A program made the translations under genes and the position numbers. A DNA stretch of 64,000 nt. It comes from Panulirus ornatus. Taxonomy: Eukaryota; Arthropoda; Malacostraca; Decapoda; Palinuridae. Under the pieces are notes generated by a model. That model was not told the origin of the DNA. It searched no databases and was given only the letters and a program-made list of their open reading frames with translations. The stretch covers positions 17,760,694 through 17,824,693 of the forward strand of contig NC_092238.1 of the NCBI RefSeq assembly GCF_036320965.1, written 5' to 3'. Every line of letters starts with the position of its first letter. Position 1 is the first letter of the stretch. Positions 49,498 to 61,439 of this stretch are shown here, one piece after another.

Positions 49498-51101
49498 ATT
49501 TAATGTATGTATGACTCATGGTGAGGTGCCTGAGGATTGGCGGAATGCGTGCATAGTGCCATTGTACAAAGGCAAAGGGGATAAGAGTGAGTGCTCAAAT
49601 TACAGAGGTATAAGTTTGTTGAGTATTCCTGGTAAATTATATGGGAGGGTATTGATTGAGAGGGTGAAGGCATGTACAGAGCATCAGATTGGGGAAGAGC
49701 AGTGCGGTTTCAGAAGTGGTAGAGGATGTGTGGATCAGGTGTTTGCTTTGAAGAATGTATGTGAGAAATACTTAGAAAAGCAAATGGATTTGTATGTAGC
49801 ATTTATGGATCTGGAGAAGGCATATGATAGAGTTGATAGAGATGCTCTGTGGAAGGTATTAAGAATATATGGTGTGGGAGGCAAGTTGTTAGAAGCAGTG
49901 AAAAGTTTTTATCGAGGATGTAAGGCATGTGTACGTGTAGGAAGAGAGGAAAGTGATTGGTTCTCAGTGAATGTAGGTTTGCGGCAGGGTTGTGTGATGT
50001 CTCCATGGTTGTTTAATTTGTTTATGGATGGGGTTGTTAGGGAGGTAAATGCAAGAGTCCTGGAAAGAGGGGCAAGTATGAAGTCTGTTGGGGATGAGAG
50101 AGCTTGGGAAGTGAGTCAGTTGTTGTTCGCTGATGATACAGCGCTGGTGGCTGATTCATGTGAGAAACTGCAGAAGCTGGTGACTGAGTTTGGTAAAGTG
50201 TGTGGAAGAAGAAAGTTAAGAGTAAATGTGAATAAGAGCAAGGTTATTAGGTACAGTAGGGTTGAGGGTCAAGTCAATTGGGAGGTGAGTTTGAATGGAG
50301 AAAAACTGGAGGAAGTGAAGTGTTTTAGATATCTGGGAGTGGATCTGTCAGCGGATGGAACCATGGAAGCGGAAGTGGATCATAGGGTGGGGGAGGGGGC
50401 GAAAATTTTGGGAGCCTTGAAAAATGTGTGGAAGTCGAGAACATTATCTCGGAAAGCAAAAATGGGTATGTTTGAAGGAATAGTGGTTCCAACAATGTTG
50501 TATGGTTGCGAGGCGTGGGCTATGGATAGAGTTGTGCGCAGGAGGATGGATGTGCTGGAAATGAGATGTTTGAGGACAATGTGTGGTGTGAGGTGGTTTG
50601 ATCGAGTAAGTAACGTAAGGGTAAGAGAGATGTGTGGAAATAAAAAGAGCGTGGTTGAGAGAGCAGAAGAGGGTGTTTTGAAATGGTTTGGGCACATGGA
50701 GAGAATGAGTGAGGAAAGATTGACCAAGAGGATATATGTGTCGGAGGTGGAGGGAACGAGGAGAAGAGGGAGGCCAAATTGGAGGTGGAAAGATGGAGTG
50801 AAAAAGATTTTGTGTGATCGGGGCCTGAACATGCAGGAGGGTGAAAGGAGGGCAAGAAATAGAGTGAATTGGAGCGATGTGGTATACAGGGGTTGACGTG
50901 CTGTCAGTGGATTGAATCAAGGCATGTGAAGCGTCTGGGGTAAACCATGGAAAGCTGTGTAGGTATGTATATTTGCGTGTGTGGACGTGTGTATGTACGT
51001 GTGTATGGGGGTTGGGCCATTTCTTTCGTCTGTTTCCTTGCGCTACCTCGCAAACGCGGGAGACAGCGACAAAGTATAAAAAAAAAAAAAAAAAAAAAAA
51101 A
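49498..51101 (+). mobile_element. RTE-like copy N: recent 5'-truncated insertion with TSD and poly(A)
   Basis: The element starts at atttaatgtatg (the FNVCMTHGE codons), runs through RT, C-terminus, short-type 3' UTR and the stem-loop at 51,038-51,072, and ends in about 25 A's. A 13-bp duplication flanks it exactly. This is the only copy in the window in non-TA surroundings with readable boundaries, so it defines the element's 3' end and insertion mode. Confidence 0.95.
49499..50896 (+). CDS. RTE-like ORF2 fragment of copy N, uninterrupted
   Basis: About 466 codons are open from the truncation point to the natural stop (tga at 50,894). It holds [55 protein letters not shown] (about 104-115), [23 protein letters not shown] (about 213-220), the thumb, [22 protein letters not shown] and [12 protein letters not shown]. 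The endonuclease and RT entry region are missing. The frame begins in flanking sequence, with no genuine start codon. No lesions means recent origin. Confidence 0.88.
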   Translation, partial: FNVCMTHGEVPEDWRNACIVPLYKGKGDKSECSNYRGISLLSIPGKLYGRVLIERVKACTEHQIGEEQCGFRSGRGCVDQVFALKNVCEKYLEKQMDLYVAFMDLEKAYDRVDRDALWKVLRIYGVGGKLLEAVKSFYRGCKACVRVGREESDWFSVNVGLRQGCVMSPWLFNLFMDGVVREVNARVLERGASMKSVGDERAWEVSQLLFADDTALVADSCEKLQKLVTEFGKVCGRRKLRVNVNKSKVIRYSRVEGQVNWEVSLNGEKLEEVKCFRYLGVDLSADGTMEAEVDHRVGEGAKILGALKNVWKSRTLSRKAKMGMFEGIVVPTMLYGCEAWAMDRVVRRRMDVLEMRCLRTMCGVRWFDRVSNVRVREMCGNKKSVVERAEEGVLKWFGHMERMSEERLTKRIYVSEVEGTRRRGRPNWRWKDGVKKILCDRGLNMQEGERRARNRVNWSDVVYRG

Positions 51102-51114
51102 ACGTTGTGAACGT
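51102..51114 (+). repeat. Target-site duplication, right copy (copy N)
   Basis: acgttgtgaacgt lies immediately after the poly(A) tract. The first a cannot be separated from the tail, so the TSD is 12 or 13 bp. Confidence 0.88.
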
Positions 51115-51160
51115 CAACCTTCCAATAGATACTAACCCACAACCCCGACTCAAACTTCAT

Positions 51161-52188
51161 AACCCCACATAACACCATATAACCCCACATAACCCCACAT
51201 AACCCCACATAACACCACATAACCCCACATAACCCCACATAACACCACATAACCCCACATAACCCCACATAACACCACATAACCCCACATAACCCCACAT
51301 AACCCCACATAACACCACATAACCCCACATAACACCACATAACACCACATAACCCCACATAACACCACATAACACCACATAACCCCACATAACCCCACAT
51401 AACACCACATAACCCCACATAACCCCACATAACCCCACATAACACCACATAACACCACATAACCCCACATAACACCACATAACCCCACATAACACCACAT
51501 AACCCCACATAACACCACATAACCCCACATAACCCCACATAACACCACATAACCCCACATAACACCACATAACCCCACATAACCCCACATAACACCACAT
51601 AACCCCACATAACCCCACATAACACCACATAACCCCACATAACCCCACATAACCCCACATAACACCACATAACCCCACATAACACCACATAACACCACAT
51701 AACCCCACATAACCCCACATAACACCACATAACCCCACATAACCCCACATAACCCCACATAACCCCACATAACACCACATAACCCCACATAACCCCACAT
51801 AACCCCACATAACACCACATAACCCCACATAACCCCACATAACACCACATAACACCACATAACCCCACATAACACCACATAACCCCACATAACCCCACAT
51901 AACACCACATAGCCCCACATAACCCCACATAACCCCACATAACCCCACATAACACCACATAACACCACATAACCCCACATAACACCACATAACCCCACAT
52001 AACCCCACATAACACCACATAACACCACATATCCCCACATAACCCCACATAACCCCACATAACACCACATAACCCCACATAACCCCACATAACCCCACAT
52101 AACACCACATAACCCCACATAACACCACATAACCCCACATAACACCACATAACCCCACATAACCCCACATAACACCACATAACACCAA
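51161..52188 (+). repeat. 10-bp satellite, about 103 units, two alternating variants
   Basis: Every unit is aaccccacat or aacaccacat, in strict 10-bp register for 1 kb. The only other variants I saw are agccccacat (about 51,911) and atccccacat (about 52,031). The order of the two main variants is irregular. The plus strand is practically G-free. Three minus-strand frames stay open as Cys/Gly/Val/Met/Trp/Tyr peptides because 10 is not a multiple of three; they are not genes. Confidence 0.97.
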
Positions 52189-52242
52189 AGGTTATGAGGT
52201 GTGAATCAGGCTTCTGGGTTATTATCTTTTGGATGGCTGAAA

Positions 52243-52825
52243 TGTGCCAAGTGTTACTTTATACACACCTGTATTACTTTATATGCAACATCTGTATTAC
52301 TACACACTTAACGTCTGTATTGCTATATACACACTTAAGGTCTGTATTACTTTACTCACAACGTCTGTTTTACTTTATACACACTTAACGTCTGTATTGA
52401 TATATACACACTTAACGTCTGTATTGCTATATACACACTTAACGTCTGTATTGCTATATACACACTTAACGTCTGAATTGCTATATACACACTTAACGTC
52501 TGTATTACTTTATACACACTTAACGTCTGTACTACTATACTCACAACGTCTGTATTACTTTATACACACTTAACATCTGTATTGCTATATACACACTTAA
52601 CGTCTGTATTGCTATATACACACTTAACGTCTGTATTGCTATATACACACTTACCGTCTGAATTGCTATATACACACTTAACGTCTGTATTACTTTATAC
52701 ACACTTAACGTCTGTACTACTATACTCACAACGTCTGTATTACTTTATACACACTTAACGTCTGTATTGCTATATACACACTTAACGTCTGTATTACTTT
52801 ATACACACACTTAACGTCTGTCTTC
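52243..52825 (+). repeat. 27-bp tandem repeat with a 185-bp duplicated block
   Basis: cttaacgtctgtattgctat units occur every 27 bp (52,384; 52,411). A shortened variant with actactatactcacaacg occurs at 52,531 and 52,716, showing a 7-unit block duplicated. Confidence 0.92.
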
Positions 52826-52954
52826 CAAACAGTAATATATAGATTTCTTCTTTAAATGGTTATACATACACACACTAGATGGCAGTAGACGTCTGCAGGT
52901 AATACACTTTCTGTCTGCTGATCTTGAACGTATGTTTGTACATAACTTGTAAAG

Positions 52955-53170
52955 TTTGACGTCGGCCACACTAGTGGGTCCACTGGTAGAACTGATGATA
53001 GTGGGGCGACGTCCATCATGTTCGTGGGTCCATTTTAAGAATTGATGATGGCAGGGCGACGTCCACCATATATCCACGAAGAGAAGGGATGATGGAGGGG
53101 GAGGGTGAGCGCCAACGTCCAATACATTGATGGATCCACTGTGAGAACGGATGATGGCAGGGCGACGTGA
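52955..53170 (+). repeat. Diverged ~60-bp repeat, 4 copies
   Basis: gggtccact/ttagaa, then tgatgatggcagggcgacg, recurs imperfectly four times. Confidence 0.7.
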
Positions 53171-53534
53171 GGTAAACACTGGAAGCCTTGAGGATGATCG
53201 TATCATGAGTGTGTATGATGGTGTCAGGTTAATGACCGCCTCACGTCAAGGATCAAACTGTATTATTCAAGGATGGTAACACCGTCATAGTGAGGGTAGT
53301 TACTATGCAACTCCCGAGTCAGTATAGCCAGGTGGAGGTAATGTCACTGCTTCAGGTGTTGCCACCTCACTTGTCATTACTGATAACAAAAGTTGTCTAG
53401 ATCAATTTTATTTTTCGAAATAAAGAAAAGTTTGGTGATTTATAGACATACATATAGGAGAAGGTAATAGCCAGACTCCCTACATGCACATGAACCATGT
53501 GAGGGTTGAACTTGATCATGTTCTTTTGAAGAAC

Positions 53535-54335
53535 CAACAGTTGTTGGCTGGGGGAGAGCCTTACATATGACCCCAGCACAGCACCACTGTTGGCTGGGGG
53601 AGAGCCTCACATATGACCCCAGCACAGCCCCACTGCTGGCTGGGGGAGAGCCTCACATATGACCCCAGCACAGCCCCACTGCTGGCTGGGGGAGAACCTC
53701 ACATATGACCCCAGCACAGCCCCACTGCTGGCTGGGGGAGAGCCTTACATATGACCCCAGCACAGCCCCACTGCTGGCTGGGGGAGAGCCTCACATATGA
53801 CCCCAGCACAGCCCCACTGCTGGCTGGGGGAGAACCTCACATATGACCCCAGCACAGCACCACTGTTGGTTGGGGGAGAGCCTCACATATGACCCCAGCA
53901 CAGCCCCACTGCTGGCTGGGGGAGAGCCTCACATATGACCCCAGCACAGCCCCACTGCTGGCTGGGGGAGAACCTCACATATGACCCCAGCACAGCACCA
54001 CTGTTGGTTGGGGGAGAGCCTCACATATGACCCCAGCACAGCCCCACTGCTGGCTGGGGGAGAGCCTCACATATGACCCCAGCACAGCCCCACTGCTGGC
54101 TGGGGGAGAACCTCACATATGACCCCAGCACAGCACCACTGTTGGTTGGGGGAGAGCCTCACATATGACCCCAGCACAGCCCCACTGCTGGCTGGGGGAG
54201 AGCCTCACATATGACCCCAGCACAGCCCCACTGCTGGCTGGGGGAGAACCTCACATATGACCCCAGCACAGCACCAGTGTTGGCTGGGGGAGAACCTCAC
54301 ATATGACCCCAGCACAGCACCAGTGTTGGCTACAG
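53535..54335 (+). repeat. 46-bp minisatellite with 138-bp trimer structure, about 17 copies
   Basis: gctgggggagagcctcacat units have 46-bp spacing (53,591; 53,637). The variant ctgttggttg recurs at 53,863, 54,001 and 54,139, exactly 138 bp apart. Confidence 0.95.
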
Positions 54336-54489
54336 GGAAGGACTGCACTGCACCAACGCCAGTGGATCTACTTTCTCTTGATGAAGATATACAATGATTA
54401 TTGTCAAGACGAGAACAAGTAATTATAGATAATATGTCCCTCCCTCTGAGGTTAATCATAGTACCACTATCATGAAGGAAATATCAGGA

Positions 54490-54493
<4 letters not shown>

Positions 54494-54568
<75 letters not shown>
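54494..54568. repeat. (GA)n microsatellite
   Basis: Uninterrupted GA run of about 75 bp. Confidence 0.97.
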
Positions 54569-54569
<1 letters not shown>

Positions 54570-54571
<2 letters not shown>

Positions 54572-56959
54572 AATCAATATCAGACGACCCTGGCAGGTCA
54601 TCAGCCACATGGTAGGCTCACTGTAGTGTCCAGCCTCACTGTAGTGTGCAGTAGTTCAGTCTTCTTCATCGTTGTTGTTCCCACCTTAACCCTCTGAGCA
54701 CGACGGTACGACCCTTCCCTGTGATGACCTGCTCTGTATATTCAAGAGGTCTTCGCTCTGAGTTCAAAGATCGTACCGTCGTGCCCCAGGGTCGTACCAG
54801 CCTCCTCTGGGGTCGTCCCGTCATTCATCATATAATGGTTAATAATAAGACTCGTCCGCTGAGGTCGTAAAAGCCGCCGTTAAACGACCACTGTGTATTG
54901 TAGGGTCGTAAACTACCGGCCGGCGCTCGCTCCTGCCGTTCTCTGTATTTCCCTTCAGGTCACGTCGTGTATTTTGATTTCATGTCTTGCATTTGGGAAG
55001 CGAGGCATGTAGCCAAGCACGTCCTCGATAAGTGATCGGTTTAAGCAATTCTCACAATCATTGAAATTTCCTATGAAGCAAGCGTTGGACAATGATCATT
55101 ATTGTATTCTACATTTAAGTGAGGTGATTGCCGATTGGTATTGGAGAGTCTGGCAAGTGCTGGAGGATTCCCTTGTGTCGGCTGGAGTCACTGAGTCTTA
55201 CCCTGTAGGTCGCCACACATGTTATTTCTTTCTTGACAGTGTTGCGTCTTGTTCTTAGAGTCCCGAGTGATCCCTCCTAGAACTAGGCAGGTATGTGTCT
55301 TCGTACTTCGCTCTGGTGATCTCTCACCTTGCTTCTTGTTCCCAGAGTCCCGAGTGATCTCTCCTGGAACTAGGCAGGTATGTCTCTTTGTACTTCGCTC
55401 TGGTGATCTTTTACCTCACTCTTAATTCATTTAGTCTTTGTTCAATAAACATATTCGTAACTGGACCCCTTGATCACGCGTGGCTCACAGTATCCAGACG
55501 TACTCACAGTTGCCATCTTTACTAATGTCCTTCATCTACTATCATCTGTATATACCAAGTCATCCGTCAGTCGTTGCGTAGGTCACAGGCACAGTGGGTT
55601 GTGGTCAAGTGTGTCAGAGTTACTGGTACAGATGGGAGGAGGAACGTGTGGGGGAGCACGTCTGGTACTGACTAAGGTCGTGTGTTCCATGCACCGAGCT
55701 GGCCACTGAGGATCGCTGCTCATTTTGGTCCATTTGTTTTCTCCGTTTTGTAAAGGTTCAGGAATCTGTTTCAGCACACCAGGGATCCGCAGGTGCCTAC
55801 GAGAATTATTATATCCACAAAAGACGAGTCTGACTTGGCTGAACACTCGCTGAATTTCGTTTTGAATGGACGCTAACTCCTGCTGAAAAGTGGAAGAAAC
55901 GAACTGACTGGGTTAAGATCGGGTCACGTAGCGGTTGTCTCTTGATACTGTACGGAAGGTTAAGTAAATGTGAGGATGAATTAAGAGCTGGTTTACACAC
56001 TGGCTGCCTCATCATACCCGGTCACAAGGTGAAACATTTGTCAAAACTAGTATAAAACCGGGTCACGTCCTAGATGCCTCATTTCATGCCATTTGGAGGT
56101 CACGTAAACGCGACGGACAGAATCAAAACCGGGTTATGACTTGGACGTAGTGACATGTCATGTTCACCTTCGTGTCACTCCTGTAAAGAAATGTATTGCG
56201 TCACACGTAAATCCTCATAATCATCGCTACATCTATACGTCATCGTACCTTCAGCATGAAATTGGTGTACCTGTTACGTGCCAGTAACAATAACCGTGTG
56301 GGATAATACAATGATCACCCCAAGGAAATTAGATAAACGGTTGGAGCGCAGAGTGAACGTAAGAGAATTGTAACTAGATCTACGGTGATTGCTGTGGTCA
56401 CCCCCCCCCCCCCACACACACACACACACACACGCACCGCCGTTCCCACCAGTGTTGCCACAACCATGAAGGAAATAATAGAAAGGACCAGATCGACCAG
56501 GTAATGGTGGGGATTCACGAATCCCCTTGACGACCAGGACCAGGGAGAAGATTGTGTTAAACAAGAATTTTGACTTTTGATGAGGAGACATAGGTCAGGT
56601 CATTTTGTCACAGAAAAAGAGATAACATTTGATTTCAGGAACAATTTGATTTATTAAACATACTTTCTTGGGTGAAGAAGTGGTGGGCACCGCTGCTGAC
56701 CTTGGCCAGTCTCCAGTGCTCCACATTCCTCCTCCTGGTAAAATGAACCCTTGGCCCGCTCAGCTCCGGCTGGCACCTCTCTCTAGTCCTAGACGTTCTG
56801 CCATTTATGGCATTTCATTAATTTCACATTTCAAGGAATCCTTTCAAATGGTCATTGATCCCCTTCACCACGTCCCAGTGTCATTTCTATCCTCTCATTA
56901 GCATATAGAGCCTTATTCACTACCCCTTACATAGTTCCAGTCCTGTTTGTTCTCTGTCA
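54570..56959. other. Mostly unassigned sequence
   Basis: No gene recognised. It contains an ggtcgta/gtcgtc-rich stretch (54,700-54,920), an 87-bp imperfect tandem duplication starting with agagtcccgagtgatc at 55,257 and 55,344, and a (C)n(CA)n microsatellite at about 56,400-56,435. Open frames are short and without motifs. This could be real single-copy DNA. Confidence 0.5.
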
Positions 56960-57020
56960 CCTCTGTCTAGTGGTTAGAGCTCAGCGAGCTGGGCCAGCCG
57001 GAGCTTGGAACTGCCCAGGC
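56960..57020 (+). other. tRNA-like A-box sequence, possible SINE or tRNA relic
   Basis: tctagtggttagagc (56,966-56,980) resembles a Pol III A box as in Asp/Glu-type tRNAs. About 20 bases later gagcttggaactgcc weakly resembles a B box. A clover-leaf cannot be drawn convincingly. Confidence 0.25.
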
Positions 57021-57767
57021 CTTTACAAGCCATATTGTTCTGTCCAGCATTGTCACACCTACTGGTATGATCGTGCTGCCCGCTCACCTGCCTGAGACAT
57101 CCTACACCCTACTGCTGTGATGAACCAGCTCCTTCCTCGCCCATATGATCTGAACACTCCTCTCATCTGGTCCAGATCTGCTCATATTTCTCAGGCAACC
57201 TCAGGAGTCACCTCAGCTGACCGCCAGCTCATTTATCAGATAATCTTAATTCATTTCTGTCGGCGGGTTGTCCTCCCATTCCTCTTAGGTCACCTCTGGC
57301 ACACGTCCGTCGCCTGGCTCAGAATGCCTCTCTCTGATGTCAGGTGACCTCAGGCACCCTGATAGTTGGCCGCCCGGGGCCTCTCACCCTTCTTGGATGG
57401 TGTCGAGGATGTTGTTGTGTGGTCCTGTGGCCTCTCATTCTCTCCTCTCCCACTAATGGCTTCTCACTCCCTTCTCTCTACCAGTGTCCTCTCACTCCCT
57501 CCTTTCTCTTGAACCCTAGAATTGTCAGCTAGCCCCCCCCCCCCCCCACACCTCTCTCGCAGAATCTTAACAATGGGGTTAGTTGACCTGAAGCATTTTC
57601 ACATTCTTAAATCCATTTTAAATCCTTCTCGGACGACGTTCAAGCCTCCTCTCTCCTACAGCTGACCCTGAGCCTTCTTCTGACTCATGCTGCTCCCAGA
57701 ACTTACCACATAAACTAAGAACTTTCTGAGGTTTCACTCATGATATCAGTTCAATCTCTTCTTCCTA
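57021..57767. other. Unassigned stretch with poly(C)
   Basis: No gene recognised. Poly(C) at about 57,531-57,547. Confidence 0.5.
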
Positions 57768-58082
57768 CACTATAGACTGATATACCATACATAGACTGAT
57801 ATACCATATATAGACTGATATACCATACATAGACTGATATACCATACATAGACTGATATACCATATATAGACTGATATACCATACATAGACTGATATACC
57901 ATACATAGACTGATATACCATACATAGACTGATATACCATACATAGACTGATATACCATACATAGACTGATATACCATACATAGACTGATATACCATACA
58001 TAGACTGATATACCATACATAGACTGATATACCATACATAGACTGATATACCATACATAGACTGATATACCATACATAGGCT
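57768..58082 (+). repeat. 19-bp tandem repeat, about 16 copies
   Basis: agactgatataccatacat units at 19-bp spacing (57,793; 57,812), nearly identical. All three minus frames are open as MVYQS-type repeats. Confidence 0.95.
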
Positions 58083-58794
58083 TTATCGTTTCTTGTGGAA
58101 CCGTTTTAAAAATATCAAAGTAAGCTGAAGTGGTGCATCCTTGCAGCTGATCATGCAGCTTATGTCAGCTTTAGCACAGCTTTCAATGTTGCTGTTGGAG
58201 GAACCAAATGATCAGATCATGACCAACAACAGAGCTTCCTTTGTTCTCGAGTTCCCTCGTGTGTGAGGCGGTAGTTGTAAACCTCTGGAGATTTCAACAC
58301 CTGCTCTAGCTGGCCTGCCTCCTACGATGAGTGAATGATTACCAGATTCTCGTTTGCTGTCAAAATTCATACGATCTTACTATGACGTGACTTTTGTTTT
58401 CGTATGAAGAACATGGTCGGTGATGCCTACGTCATCGGCCAATCTTGAACGGTGGTGAGAGAGATTAGTTCCTTCATGTACGGTATTATCATAACACATT
58501 GTTGTGGTTCGTGCTTGCCAGCCAGCCGTCAAGTGTGTGGTCGGTGTGAGTATTGTTCTTATACTTTGTAATTCCGGTCTGGTGATACGTAATGTTGTCG
58601 CGTCTGATGCCTCTTATATCAACATTCTATACTTTTCCTTTCTATTATTTTTGTTATCTCATTCTATTAGAACTATAGGTTGTCGGTCTAGGTTGAGTGA
58701 TAGAAGGAAAATCTTGGTATATACGACGAGTTGGTCTGTACATGACAGATACACTCCCGGAACCCAACTGCTCATAGCAAGTGAATGGTACGGA
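58083..58794. other. Unassigned stretch
   Basis: No gene or repeat recognised; short open frames only. Confidence 0.5.
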
Positions 58795-59095
58795 GGCTAC
58801 TGCTCGTCTTCACCATCATCACCATCCTCACTGTTCCTGTCATCACCATCCTCACTGTTCCTGTGATGAAAGTTGCTACTGTCATCATCATCATCATTAA
58901 CTACCATCACCTGACACTATCGTCACTATCATCATCAACTTCCAGCACGTCACCATCGTCACTATCATCATCGCTTACTGTCTCCTGACACCATTATCAC
59001 TATCACCATTAACTCCCATCATCTGACACCATCATCATTATCATCATCACACATCATAATCTGACACCATTGTCACTATCATTATCCTCACTATC
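58795..59095 (+). repeat. (ATC)-rich cryptic repeat
   Basis: Catcaccatcatc/actatcatcatc motifs with irregular spacing form a degenerate trinucleotide region. Confidence 0.8.
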
Positions 59096-59099
59096 ACTC

Positions 59100-59770
59100 A
59101 CAATACACACATAGAGTTACACAGAAAACGTCGTTACACAAAAATTTGGTAAACAGTTTGTCACTGAGTGTTGGCACTGACTGGCAAGACTGGGAGATGC
59201 GTCAACACGAGTGGGTGGGTTAGGGGCAGTGGAGGGGGCAATGAGAGGAGGGGATGAGGTCTCCATGTGTAATATAACGTTATTTGCTTCAGCCACCAAC
59301 TGTGCTGGATCCCGCCATGCCTTTGGGTCGTGGCGCCACAGTTCAATACATTATCGTCACAGTGGTAGAGATTGCCGAAGAGGAGGTGGGTGAGAGGGTG
59401 GGGGAGGGGGGGATGGTTGGTCATGTGTCTATCTTGCATTTTCTCGACAATCATTAAGTGATGTCTTTTCCAGTCCCTTGTTGTTGCTGCTGCAGTGGTG
59501 TGCTGAACTGCAAGGTCCACTTCTAACACTGGAACATTGTTCAGCCAAATGTTAATCGAAAACATCATCAATAATGATAACTTTATTACCGCCTGCATCA
59601 CTTTACTGACCTGTCTCCATCTTTATTGATTTTTAATGTATGATATTACTACTGTCCTCCAGCAGATAATTACGTCATGCGCCATCACACTTGGTGTCAT
59701 GTGTCCTTGTACTGCTATATCCACCCGTTACACACCCCACCCGTCACACACCTACACCTCCGTCATACTG
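59100..59770. other. Unassigned stretch
   Basis: A minus frame of 145 codons with an ATG at 59,596-59,598 (to 59,161) has no motif I recognise. It is recorded only as a weak candidate. Confidence 0.4.
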
Positions 59771-59774
59771 TCAC

Positions 59775-60200
59775 CCAGGGCCACACCATGGCCTACACCT
59801 TCGCCAGGAACACACCATGGCCTACACCTGCCCCAAGACCACACCATGGCCTACACCTTCGCCAAGATCACACCATGGCCTACACCTGCCCCAGGACCAC
59901 ACCATGGACTACATCTGCTCCAGGACCACATCGTGACCTACACCAGCCCCAGGACCACATCATGGCCTACACCTTCCTTAGGACCACATCATGGCCTACA
60001 CCTGCCCCAGGACCACATCATGGCCTACACCAGCCCCAAGACCACACCATGGCCTACACCTGTCCCAGGACTACACCATGGCCTGCACCTGCCCCAGGGC
60101 TACATCATGACCTACACATGCCCTAGGGCCACACCATGGCTTGGACCTACCCCAGAGCCATACTATGGCCTACATCTGCCATAGAGCCACACCATGGCTA
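59775..60200 (+). repeat. 30-bp minisatellite, about 14 copies
   Basis: accatggcctacacctgccc units then caggaccaca, with substitutions increasing toward the right end. The three plus frames are open as Pro/Thr/His-rich repeats. Confidence 0.92.
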
Positions 60201-61439
60201 ACACCAGCAGTCACCTGTACTACCAGTTGTCAGGTCCGTAACGCCCAGGCCTGAGGCGACCCAGCCCTGGCCCCTCCTGCCACGCCTCCTTAACCTTTAC
60301 TACCTCACGACCTTCGTACCCCTCCCCTCCCTTACCCCTTCCCTCCCCCTCTCCCGCATCATCTCCCAACCTCCTCCACCCCTTACCCACGTCCTTCTTA
60401 CCCCATCTCCTTCCTAACCCCTCACCCTCACCCTCTCCACTCCTGCGCAACCTCTAACCTTATCCCAAACCTCTACCCCTCCTTCTACCATACCCTACCC
60501 TATTACCGTGTAACCCCAATCCCATACCCCATGTCCTAGGTACACCTACCCCATTCTCAACGCCTTGTTAAGTCCTACCCCATAACCTCTCCCATTATCA
60601 TCAGTGTCTTCCGCCCTTTGCCCTTTGCCATGCCCTCCATCCGTGGCGCCCGCTCTCTTACGTCCGTTAGGTCCTCCACCCTCACCCCGGGACCATGGTG
60701 CCTCCGACCCCCACCCTCACATTCTAGGTATTCCCCTCCTGTTCATTGATGGTGCCTCATCCCTCCCCACCTCACGTCCGGAGTAGCCCCCATGTCATGG
60801 TGTCCACCACACCTCCCAAACCATCCCTGTGATTCCCACTCGCGACCTCACCACGTCCTCAGTGCCCGTACCTCCACCTGCACGTACTGGTCTCAGTATC
60901 TCCCACCCCTTCCCCTACCCCAATGCTCGTAGTGCTTCCCTCCCCGCTACCCATATCTTTGGCTCCCCCATCATCTCTCCCATATCCTTGCTGCCATCAC
61001 TTCCTTCCACACGTCTTGGGATCCTAATCCCCCCCACCACGTCCTTGCTGCCTTCACGTCCCTGTCCACGTCCTTAGTACATCCAAATTTGCCATTTGTC
61101 TTTGTTGTCCTCGTCCTCTCCCCCACAACCCTGCCCCCCTCCTCCCCCCCCCCCCCCTGCCGTCCCATGTCTATTTTGCTCTTCCCTCCCAAGTTCCTTG
61201 TTCTCCCCACCTCATTCCTCAGGTGGCCACCCCCACATCCCCACGTCTCCGTTTCCCCCCTTCCATATCTCTGGTGCACCCTTCCTCTTCCCATGTCTTT
61301 GGCGCCCACGCTCCCTCCCCCTTGTCTCTCATGCCCCCTTCCCCTCCCTCATGATCCTGGTGCTCCTGCCTCCTCCTCCACGACTCTGGTTTCCCCATCT
61401 CTTTCCCACGTCTCCAGTGTTCCACCCCCTCTCCCACAT
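60201..61439. repeat. C/T-rich low-complexity region
   Basis: More than a kilobase of pyrimidine-rich sequence with decayed cccacgtccttgg-type motifs, probably an old form of the following array. Poly(C) at about 61,145-61,157. Confidence 0.65.

Noticed and set aside
50444..52180. 578-codon minus-strand frame
   Set aside because: It joins the 10-bp satellite with the antisense of copy N. The antisense of RTE copies repeatedly shows long Ser/His/Phe-rich frames, which are shadows of the real ORF.
51161..52188. CRISPR array or telomere repeat
   Set aside because: The units are contiguous with no spacers, and the 10-bp unit does not match any telomere repeat I know, including the arthropod TTAGG type.
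59161..59598. Possible 146-residue protein on the minus strand
   Set aside because: An ATG exists, but composition is unremarkable, there is no motif, and the end is Pro-rich low complexity. Not enough to call a gene.
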